A stretch of DNA of 64,000 nucleotides from Fulvia fulva (taxonomy: Eukaryota; Ascomycota; Dothideomycetes; Mycosphaerellales; Mycosphaerellaceae): positions 4,526,001 to 4,590,000 of the forward strand of contig NC_063013.1 of the NCBI RefSeq assembly GCF_020509005.1, written 5' to 3'. The number at the start of each line of letters is the position of its first letter. The stretch's first letter is position 1. The notes beneath the pieces were generated by a model, which saw nothing but the letters and a program-made list of their open reading frames with translations, was not told the DNA's origin and ran no database searches. The position numbers and the translations under genes are program-made. Positions 55,333 to 64,000 of the stretch are shown here, in pieces.

Positions 55333-57772
55333 ATGGACACTTCATACCTTTCCCAGCAGGTCACCACCATCATCGAGCGACTACATGGCTTCTTCGACGA
55401 GATTGGCGTGCCCAGCCATGAGCGCGACTCGAGAGAGTCTGAGGTATGCAACTGCTTCCACACACGTAAATTGGCGTCCACTAACATGACACGCGCAGCT
55501 CTTCTCGGCACTCTCTGAGACACTACACAACCAGCTCAACTCTGTCGCAAAGGAGAAACATGATCTTACAGAAGAGGCTAAGCGCCTCATCAAGACCATC
55601 CGCCAGATGGAGCGATCACTAGACGACACGAGGCCGAAGGACGACTACGAATCCGAGCAGGACGGCCTCAAAATCACACTTCCTCTTCTCAACTGCATCG
55701 AGCGCCTGAAGCAGAAACACCACACGATCGCCAAGCTGCATCGCGAACGCTTCGAACAGGTCAAGAAGCTGGTCGAGGCCCTCGAATCATACGCATCGCA
55801 TCTCGAACCATCCTTTATCAACATCAAGCTCCCACCAAAGAATGGCGATGTCGCGCCCAACTTCGACATGTCCGCTACTTATGTTGCAAAACTGGACAAC
55901 GAGTTTACGAGAGTGTACAACGAATACAACCAACGAGTCGCGACAGTCGCACAGACAGCTGAGAGCATAGTCAACCTCTGGTCGGAGCTTGGGACACCAC
56001 AAGCGCAGGTCGATAGCCAGATTGTGCAGCATTGGCGAGAGTCACCGGAGCAGCTGGGTCTGCATCAAGATGACCTCAAGCGTCTGTCTGCACGGCGCGA
56101 GAAGCTCGTAGCAGAGAAGCAGCAGCGCGAGAGGAAGCTTAAGGAGCTGAAGGCGACCGTCGAAGGGCTCTGGGACCGACTAGGCGTGGATGACAGCGAG
56201 CGAAAGCAATTCCTGGCTAACAACCGTGGTTGCGGACTCCGCCAGATCAACGAATTCGAGGACGAGCTGGCACGTCTCAACGAGCTCAAGAGACAGAATC
56301 TGCACATCTTCGTGGAGGACGCTCGGGTGAAGCTGCAACAGCTATGGGATACATTATACTTCTCCGAGGAGGAAATGCTGGACTTCGCGCCTGCTTTCTC
56401 GGATGTCTACTCGGACGCGTTGCTGTCTGCGCACGAACAAGAAATCGCCCGCCTGGAAGCCCTGAAGGAACAGCGCATGCCGATCCTTGCTGCTGTTGAG
56501 CGCCACCGCAGTCTCATTCAGGACCGAGAAGATCTGGAGAAGAGCAGCCAGGATGCCTCTAGACTCATGTCGAAGGGCACGATCAAGGGTGAGAAGCGGG
56601 ACCCGGGTAAGCTCCTTCGCGAGGAGAAGATGCGCAAGCGGATCACGAAAGAGCTGCCCAAGGTGGAAGCCGATCTCCGACGGACTCTGGAGTCGTGGGA
56701 AGACGAATATGGTCGACCTTTCTGCGTGCATGGCCAGCGATACCTGGACGAGCTCGATGCTGCCGAGCCGAAAGCTCCGCCACCACGAAGCAAGACACCG
56801 AATGCGTTGTCTGGCACGAGAGATGCTCCGAAGAGCGCTGGCAGAGACAAAGCAGCTCTGTCGCACAGTAGGAGTGCTGGCACGATGCGAGGAGCACCAC
56901 CGCCACGAAGCAAGACACCCACGGCAAATCTTGGTCGCAGTGTGATGGGTTCTTCCACAATGGGGGCATCAATGCTTGGTGCTTCCATGATGGGATCTTC
57001 GAAGATGAGTCCGTCGAAGATACCCGGCGCGTCGGCCTCGCGATTGCCTATGAGTGCACTTCGCGATGGCAACAACTCGCCCGAGCGCAGATTGCAGGGC
57101 AGGACCGCACCGAGCGAGCAACAGTCAGAGCCCAACCTCAGAGGCACAATTCGAGGACATCCAGGAAATATGGGACCACCACGGGCACCGCCACCAAAGA
57201 TGCAGGACCTTTTCATACCACCCACGCCCACGCCGGTCAACAATAACAAGGAGAATGGGCTTGATCTTGAGCGCAGCAACAGCGTTATCCGACACATGCA
57301 GCCAGACGACCCGTACGATGATGGTAGTAGGTACCGCCGGAACGACCAGTATTCGAGCATGCACTCCGCGTCCAGCCACGCCTCTTCGAACCGATCTGGC
57401 CACTCTTTCGCTTCTTCTCAAGCCTCGCGGCCCATGAGCCGAACCGACTACCCCATGGCACCTGCATTCTCTCGAGCAACTTCGAACACCTCCTCGATCA
57501 TGTCTGGTTCGCAAGTCAGCGGGAGCGAGAACTGGGAAACTTACACTGACAATTCTGATGCCGACGAAGACGATGCTACCGACGCATACTACGCCAAGGT
57601 CAAGGCATCGCAACAACGTATGGCAGCCCAACACAAGCGACCGGGCACAGCTTCAGGTCTCGTCGGAGCCGTGAAGAAAGTCCGCGAGCAAGCGATTGTG
57701 GAAGAAAGCAACTGGGTCGAAGGCAGTGAAGCCGGCTGGACAGACGATGGCGAGGTCGGCGAGACGTATTAG
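55333..57772 (+). CDS. ase1: Ase1/PRC1/MAP65 spindle-midzone microtubule bundler
   Basis: Cross-links antiparallel microtubules in the anaphase midzone. Exon 1 (55333-55443) encodes MDTSYLSQQVTTIIERLHGF FDEIGVP; the 55-nt intron ends at 55498, and exon 2 continues LFSALSETLHNQLNSVAKEK. The N-terminal dimerisation rod and spectrin-like coils run to about residue 480. The microtubule-binding signature includes ILAAVERHRSLIQDREDLEK and RDPGKLLREEKMRKRITKEL, then LESWEDEYGRPFCVHGQRYL. The C-terminal 300 residues are a Ser/Pro/Arg-rich disordered tail with two PPPRSKTPNA/T-type repeats, likely CDK sites. About 795 residues. Undamaged. Confidence 0.94.
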
Positions 57773-58699
57773 AGTCTGCTTCCTGCTCAACGAGAAGAAT
57801 AGCGGGAGTCGAAGGATTGATTGAAGAACTTGGACACAGCACTTGGCTACGACTTTTGATGGGCGAGCCGGCGATGGTCCACACTTTGCATAACAGGGCG
57901 TTTCATAAGGACAACGAGCAGATACACCAGAGAAGACGGGCGGGTACGGTGTTGGTGGGCTTGCTTGAAAATACTTCTGACGAACGCGGCTCGCGTTTTC
58001 ACTTGACGGCCTGCTGGTGTTTGATGATATCGATGCCGACGATGGCGGAGATGCTGAGCTTGTATGTCATTCGTGATGGATGAATTGAAAGTCTTGCTTC
58101 TCTTGATGATCACGATACGTACCTTTGCAGTCGTGGTAGCGACTAGCAAGGGTGTCCTGAAGAAGGCCTTAGATCTGCCGATGCAGCTTGACGAACGGCT
58201 TCACCGCTGTCCACAATGGGGCGATGGAGATCGTGGAGGTGACGATCGGGGGAGTACACGGCAGCAATAGTGAAGATGCCGTTGTGCTATTGAGAACAAA
58301 GAAAGCATCGCAGTACATGTAGTTGAGGTGATGTACATGTTGAGCAGAACTCTGGCCCAAAAATAATGAGACCCTTTTCTTCAGCTGCCAATCATGGCGG
58401 TGATGGCAGGAGTGTATGGAAACATTATGTAGACAACCTCCATACAATATCAATGAACCCATTGAACATCCTCATCGCCCACCAAACTCTCCCCGATCTC
58501 TCCAACGAAAGCCATCACGTGCCCTGCCCTCGGTCTCACGCTCGCAACGCTTCCCAGTCGTACCGAAAGAGCGGCCGAACTCGTCTCGCCTGTCGCTTGG
58601 TCGTAGCACCCGACCTTGTGGACACTTGACGACAGCGTGCAGCACCTCGTGCAGCCCAGAGCACCACCACCGCAGCATTCCTCGTGAAGCTTCCCATAA
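57773..58699. other. spacer and unresolved 5' region of the MFS gene
   Basis: A Ser/Pro/Arg-rich plus-strand frame at 58416-58886 could be a first exon of the transporter gene or part of its leader. I cannot fix a splice junction. Confidence 0.4.
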
Positions 58700-61008
58700 A
58701 ACTCTCTTCTTTCCCCCTACCGGACTTCCAGGGCTGCTCCAAGCCAGCCCTCGTGCATATTCACAATTCCGTTCAATACCGCAAGCAGTGCAAGGAAGCC
58801 TGCCAACATCCCCCTGCATACCCTCAGCTCCACCAGTGGAAGGAGACGGAGTAGTAGCTACGACGGCGGAGAGGAGAAGAGGCTGACGGGCCAAAGGAGG
58901 TCTGGGAGTTTTGGCAGTGAGGAGGACGACGAGTCAGATTTCTCGCTTTGGAGCGATACGGGGGACCTGGTTGATCAGCTTGCGGACGAGGAGGACCCCC
59001 TTGCAGCACGACTACGGCAGGATCACCTGGAAGCTGGAGAGTCACGACGAGGACGAGATCGAAAGCCGCAACGGGTACGGTACGCGAGCCACTCGAACCA
59101 CAACGAGAAAGATCGAGATAGAGGTACATACGGACGCGGAGGACACGCTGGCGTAATCAAGAGGAAAGAAGAGATCGAAGTCCCTACACCGCAGCGTAGG
59201 CCACTGAATTGGGGACAGCGCCTGCTAGCAAGAACCATGGCGCCCGGCGATGGTCCCTCGAGGATGCACGGCCTGCATGGCAAGAAGTTGATCTACTTCT
59301 TGTCCATCTTCGTGTCGTTGGGAGTATTCCTCTTTGGCTATGATCAGGGTGTCATGTCCGGAATCATCACAGGCCCTTATTTCAAGGACTACTTCAACCA
59401 GCCCTCCGCCGCTGAGATCGGGACAATGGTCGCGATCTTAGAAGTAGGAGCGTTCGTTTCATCTCTATCAGTGGGAAGAATAGGTGATATGCTGGGGCGG
59501 AAGAAGACGATTCTGTACGGAGCCTTGATATTCGTGGTGGGAGGCGCGATTCAGACGTTTACTACGGGCATGCCAATGATGATGTTGGGCAGGTTTATCG
59601 CGGGTCTGGGCGTCGGCGCATTGTCAACCATCGTGCCAGTCTACCAGAGTGAGATCAGTCCTCCGCACAATCGCGGCAAGTTGGCGTGTATTGAGTTCTC
59701 GGGAAATATCTTCGGGTACATGTGCAGCGTGTGGGTGGATTACTTTTGCAGTTACATCCACGGAGACTGGGCATGGCGCGTGCCTTTGCTGCTGCAGGTT
59801 GCAATGGGAGGACTGCTTGCCGTGGGCAGTTTTCTAATCGTGGAGAGTCCGAGGTGGCTACTGGACAACGATCACGATGAGGAGGGGATCGTGGTCATTG
59901 CGAATCTTTACGGGAAGGGCGATATTCACAATCCGAAGGCCAGGGACGAGTACCGCGAGATCAAGATGAATGTGCTCCTGGAACGACAAGAAGGCGAGCG
60001 ATCTTATGCGGACATGTTCAAGCGCTATTACAAGCGTGTGTTCATCGCCATGTCCGCACAGGCGCTGGCCCAACTGAACGGCATCAACGTGATATCGTAC
60101 TACGCACCACTGGTCTTCGAACAAGCTGGATGGGTTGGACGAGATGCGATTCTCATGACCGGCATCAACGGAGTCACATACCTACTATCGACAATCCCGC
60201 CCTGGTACATCGTGGACAGCTGGGGACGGCGTTTCATTCTTTTATCAGGTGCGCTGATGATGGTTTTCTCGCTGTCAGCCATCTCCTACTTCATCTACAT
60301 CGACATACACTGGACACCTACCGCCGTAGTTGTCTTCGTGATGATCTACAACGCGGCGTTCGGATACTCATGGGGACCAATACCATGGCTGTACCCACCA
60401 GAGATTCTACCATTGACGATTCGAGCCAAGGGAGCAAGTTTGTCGACTGCCACGAATTGGGCCTTCAATTGGCTAGTGGGAGAAATGACACCCATACTCC
60501 AAGAAGCCATCAAGTGGCGTCTATACCTGCTTCACGCCTTCTTCTGCGCCGTCAGTTTCGTCGTCGGTAAGTCATCATCCACCCCCCACTCCCTAATTTC
60601 CCACCAACATCCCTCATAGTCTGGTTCATCTACCCTGAAACCGCCAACGTCCGCCTCGAAGACATGAACTCCATCTTCGGCGACGCCACAACCATCGCCC
60701 ACACTCCAGAAACCCTAGCAGAAGCCGAGTCCATCTTCTCAGGCAACCGCAGTCCCGTTCCCTCCTTCGGCGGCCTCGACGGCTCCGGGCCTCAAGATGC
60801 CAATATTCCCGATATGGACCTCCAGCCTCCTGAGGTGGAAATCCAGGATGGAAAGCCCATGCTGAGTAAGGATGAGGAGCAAGGAGAAGGTGTCGGGGGT
60901 TGGATCAGTAATGTTGTGAAGAGGGCGAAGGGCGAGGGGGCCAATGGTGGGAGTCAGGGTGGAGGGAGTGGGAGATATAGAAGGGTTGGGCAGGAGGATG
61001 AACGATGA
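58700..61008 (+). CDS. MFS sugar transporter with long N-terminal cytosolic extension, 5' end unresolved
   Basis: Proton-sugar symporter-type carrier of the plasma membrane. The frame is open from 58700 and has no ATG before 59237, yet its N-terminal part is plainly coding (LSSTSGRRRSSSYDGGEEKR, then SFGSEEDDESDFSLWSDTGD). So the start must lie in an upstream exon, or at 59237 (MAPGDGPSRMHGLHGKKLIY) in a short form. Twelve membrane segments carry sugar-porter signatures: FLFGYDQGVMSG, GRIGDMLGRKK, GRFIAGLGVGALSTIVPVYQ SE, VESPRWLL, LAQLNGINVISYYAP, DSWGRR, and after an intron (60567-60619) YPETANVRLEDM. A Gly/Glu-rich cytosolic tail ends at 61008. Substrate unknown. Confidence 0.88.
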
Positions 61009-61258
61009 AAGAGGATGGAGAATTATGGTGCATGATGTCGACAGCGTTCTGAGCGTTGCTTGCTTCGTGAGGCACATATATCTGGGGCGGATTTGGAAAG
61101 AATAGAGGGCGTTAGTTTGTGTGGCACAAGTGCGTGAGTGCGGACTGCGCAGACAAGAAAGGCTCTGGCACTGTAGCAGTATATATAGTGTACGGCATTG
61201 GACAAATGCATTCAACAAGCTTTTATACGCTCATATTCTATGAAGTGGCTTCCTTTTG
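61009..61258. other. convergent 3' spacer
   Basis: Between the transporter and WD40 genes. Nothing recognised. Confidence 0.4.
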
Positions 61259-64000
61259 CTACAGCCACTGATCCTGTGGTGTTTCCTCCCACAAGGAAGC
61301 ATAATGCTCACGCTCATCATCTGCGAAACCATCCCAGTGCCTGCCAATTCTATCAGGAAAGCCCTCAGGTGACAAGCGACGCCGTATTTGCCCTCTACCA
61401 GTCGATGAGACAAGCTTGTAGCCCAGAACATCTGCCTCCCAAACAAGAGCACAGTGCGGACACGTGACGACGTTCACGCCATCTGGATTGGTCTCAAGAT
61501 TCGCTGTCTGACCACATCGGAAGCAAGGAAAGGAGCATCGCTCACACAGCGTGGGCTTCGTCTTGTCAATCTCCGCGCGAGCTGGCGCAGAGCATCGACT
61601 GCATGTTGTATTCAAGTTGGCTCTCTTCAACGAGCAGGAGGCGCAGTGGATTCGCACCGGATGCTTGTTCATGACGAGGACATTTCTTGGAAAACACATT
61701 GCACAAGCATCATCTAGCTCTTCGTCCTTGGCACGAGCCGCGTTGAGGTCCATGGCGCGGAGTGTACCAGGAATGCGAAGCTCTGAGCGACCAGAATCTT
61801 CGCGTTCATCCGCGGAGGGCAGGAAATTGCACTCAAGACTGCATGGAGCAGTATCGTGGGCTAGGGCCGTCAACACGTTGTGCGCTTCCTCTGCTCTCAG
61901 TAAGGAACGTTGGAACTGCTCGGCTTTCGGTTGTGCAAAGGTGAAATGCTCAAGCCGCTCTTGGAGATCGTCAATGGTCCTCTGAGCTTCGTGGACTTTC
62001 TTGCTAGCTTTCAAAAGATCCTCATCGTCACCTGGATCGGCCATTCGGGCGGCTGACTTCATGCTTGCTTCGTGTTGTGCGGTCAGAGCATCTTGGTACG
62101 TCGCCTCCGCCTGCATTGTCTCGTCCGCAGGTGGCGCCAGAAAAGGTCCACTGTAGTTTGGCCCCTGCACTGCCTGCCGAAACGGCATCGAGCCACAAGG
62201 CCGTAGCTCGATCTGTCCGGTCGCCAACAGTGAGCGAGCAGCTTCAAACGGCTCCTGTCGCTTTTGTCTAGGTGGAGGTGCAGTGTGGAGCTTGAAATGC
62301 TGCGGCTTAGCTCTGGTCTGGCCACCGATACTGAAGAGATCGATACGGCCATTCTCCGTGCCCACCAGCAGTTCTCGGTAGTCGGAGTTGAAAGCCGCCG
62401 ACATAACAGCAGAACGTTGGTGCGAAGGAGCCGCGATGTCTTCAATGTGGGTGTTGTCTGATGAACGGTATGGGTTCCATACCTTCACGATGCCGTCTGA
62501 CGAACCAGAGTAGAGTCGGCTGGCAGTAGCACCCCACGAGAGGAACCGAACGCCAGTATCAGGAGAGTCCTCCACGAGCACGGAACTGCCATGATTCAAA
62601 GTATGCAATGGTACGTCCACCGATGCTCGTAGATCCCAGATGTAGACTGTTCCATCTGCAGATCCAGTAGCCACCAGTTTATCATCGTGCGGACAGAACA
62701 CAACATCATTGAGATCACGTGCTCTGCACTCGAGCGTCTTCACCCTCCTCGCATACTGTTGGTTAGGTGCAAACAGATGCACTACGCCTCGGGTTCCTTT
62801 GCTAACTTGAGTTCCAGTCGACAAAGCGGCCACAGCGAAAGCGACCGAAGCAGAACTTGGGAATGGATTCCAGGCCACATCGAAGACGTTGCGGGTAGCT
62901 GTTCGCAGATCCACCGACTGACCTGTCGTCACGTCCCACAGACAAGTTTCACCGGCGTGGGCCTTTTCCTCATCGCCCGCAAAGCCTGCTAAGAGGTAAT
63001 TGCTGTGGTGATGTGCTTGTCCCCATTTCAGAGCAGAAGGGTAGATCGGCACCGAGACATCCAAGTTGCTGCGCGATGGCGAGAATGATATGCGTTCGCT
63101 GAAATCCCATCTGGAGCAGTTGAAGACTTTGACACAACTGGACGCTGCATGACATCCTGTAGCCACCGCGCTATTAGCGCGCACGGACAACAAGTCCACA
63201 GATGCAGTGTGCGGGACTGCATACTTGCAGGTGACTCCTGACAGATCCTTCTTTGTAGCATACATCCTGAGATGTTGGTCGGTGCCGGCCGTGTACAGTC
63301 TGTCGCCCTTTGGAGAGAAACCAGCAGCCGTCACTGTGAGGAACAGCCTAGGATCCTGCGTCTCTCGCATCGCGTGTAGGCCGTTCACATTCTTCTCGTT
63401 GTCAACGAGTGGGCGATGTACATGGTGTTCCACAAGTTCACGCAGCTCGCCACCCTTTGCATCGCCGATGAGGAGGTTCCTTGACATGTTGTATTGCATA
63501 CTCGTGGCATCAGATATGGCGATGGAACCCGCCACGAAACGATCATCGTTGGCCGACCATGACAATGCCACAACGTCACCGGACGTGCCGTGATATTGCT
63601 TCTGGATGCTATGAGACTTCACGACGTGGTTCTTCAGCTCCTCAGTAACCCCTCGCACCGATGTACCCCAAGCACGCATACCGGTAAGGCCAAGCTCACG
63701 CATCCGCAATGCACGAGACGCTGAATTTGGATGGATCAGGTCTTGTTTGAGCAAGTAATTGGGATGAGACATGTCGCCGTCCTTCATAGCAGTCGCTGCT
63801 GATTCTATGATCTCCCGGCCAGCATTGCGTACAGAGGCCCAGGAGACAAGTCCATCGATGGCAGAGGGGCCTCCGACCCTAGCGCCTCGCTTGCGAACAG
63901 GTGCTGCACGCTGCTCCGGCGAAGGTTTTCTGATGTTCTGCTTGGGCACAGTCGGTCTGACCACAGGAGGAGCGATCCTTTGAGGTCGTGTAGGAACGTT
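61259..64000 (-). CDS. WD40-repeat protein with C-terminal zinc-ribbon region, N-terminus outside window
   Basis: The reading frame is open to the last base; no ATG was found, so the start lies beyond 64000. More than 910 residues. WD40-style blades include DVVALSWSANDDRFVAGS, TAAGFSPKGDRLYTAGTDQH, FDVAWNPFPSSASVAFAVAA, NDVVFCPHDDKLVATGSADG TVYIWD, VRFLSWGATASRLYSGSSDG IVKVWNP and SAAFNSDYRELLVGTENGRI. A coiled segment follows. The C-terminus has several CxxC pairs (CAMCFPRN, CASCSLKR, CSRCSAP, CERCSFPCFRCGQ, CPHCAL), probably two or more zinc knuckles. The plan resembles fungal WD40/zinc proteins involved in heterochromatin or ubiquitin complexes, but I cannot name a homologue with certainty. 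Confidence 0.88.
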   Translation of the reverse strand, partial: NVPTRPQRIAPPVVRPTVPKQNIRKPSPEQRAAPVRKRGARVGGPSAIDGLVSWASVRNAGREIIESAATAMKDGDMSHPNYLLKQDLIHPNSASRALRMRELGLTGMRAWGTSVRGVTEELKNHVVKSHSIQKQYHGTSGDVVALSWSANDDRFVAGSIAISDATSMQYNMSRNLLIGDAKGGELRELVEHHVHRPLVDNEKNVNGLHAMRETQDPRLFLTVTAAGFSPKGDRLYTAGTDQHLRMYATKKDLSGVTCKYAVPHTASVDLLSVRANSAVATGCHAASSCVKVFNCSRWDFSERISFSPSRSNLDVSVPIYPSALKWGQAHHHSNYLLAGFAGDEEKAHAGETCLWDVTTGQSVDLRTATRNVFDVAWNPFPSSASVAFAVAALSTGTQVSKGTRGVVHLFAPNQQYARRVKTLECRARDLNDVVFCPHDDKLVATGSADGTVYIWDLRASVDVPLHTLNHGSSVLVEDSPDTGVRFLSWGATASRLYSGSSDGIVKVWNPYRSSDNTHIEDIAAPSHQRSAVMSAAFNSDYRELLVGTENGRIDLFSIGGQTRAKPQHFKLHTAPPPRQKRQEPFEAARSLLATGQIELRPCGSMPFRQAVQGPNYSGPFLAPPADETMQAEATYQDALTAQHEASMKSAARMADPGDDEDLLKASKKVHEAQRTIDDLQERLEHFTFAQPKAEQFQRSLLRAEEAHNVLTALAHDTAPCSLECNFLPSADEREDSGRSELRIPGTLRAMDLNAARAKDEELDDACAMCFPRNVLVMNKHPVRIHCASCSLKRANLNTTCSRCSAPARAEIDKTKPTLCERCSFPCFRCGQTANLETNPDGVNVVTCPHCALVWEADVLGYKLVSSTGRGQIRRRLSPEGFPDRIGRHWDGFADDEREHYASLWEETPQDQWL

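Overview
The window is nuclear DNA of a filamentous ascomycete. Genes are dense and lie on both strands, and most introns are 48-60 nt with GT(A/G)NGT donors and CTAAC/CTGAC-type branch sites. The gene families (GGC1 carrier, Bud14/Tea4, GH92, F-box-like proteins starting LPxELRN) fit Pezizomycotina. Dothideomycetes (Mycosphaerellales/Capnodiales) is my best guess from protein style; it is an inference.

Layout. 1-9.3 kb: 3' part of an M1 aminopeptidase, a small membrane protein, a large fungal GTPase with a damaged middle, and Rab11/Ypt31. 9.98-14.1 kb: TFIIH subunit Ssl1, a short secreted-peptide relic, and a cytochrome b2-type L-lactate dehydrogenase. 14.1-16.5 kb: no protein gene, but four tandem tRNA-like elements and a long GTT microsatellite. 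16.5-31.5 kb: NUDIX hydrolase, GH92 mannosidase, Bud14/Tea4, a frame-broken C2H2 zinc-finger gene, a macro-domain protein, the mitochondrial GTP/GDP carrier Ggc1 and a small unknown. 32-46.6 kb: DUF3431 type II membrane protein, two mucin-like single-pass membrane proteins, a small membrane protein, an F-box-like protein, a DUF1640/MCUR1-type mitochondrial protein, a BTB protein and a GMC oxidoreductase. 46.9-64 kb: a decayed arylsulfotransferase gene, a frame-broken coiled-coil gene, a repeat cluster, a DUF2235 hydrolase, a second F-box-like protein, a heme-oxygenase-like protein, Ase1/PRC1, an MFS sugar transporter, and a WD40 protein running off the right edge.

The genes do not form a pathway or a biosynthetic cluster. 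Most are housekeeping or signalling genes (transcription/repair, vesicle traffic, polarity, spindle, mitochondrial transport) mixed with accessory oxidoreductases and surface proteins.

The most unusual feature is the tandem set at 15.16-15.88 kb. Three of the four copies can close a complete tRNA cloverleaf (acceptor, D, anticodon and T arms) around a conserved insert of 64-66 nt in the anticodon loop. Paired bases differ between copies in a compensating way in three stems, which argues for selection on the folded RNA. A second theme is that at least four genes carry one-base frame lesions, mostly in short homopolymers. One of them also has a stop codon at an apparent Trp position. They are either decaying genes or consensus errors.
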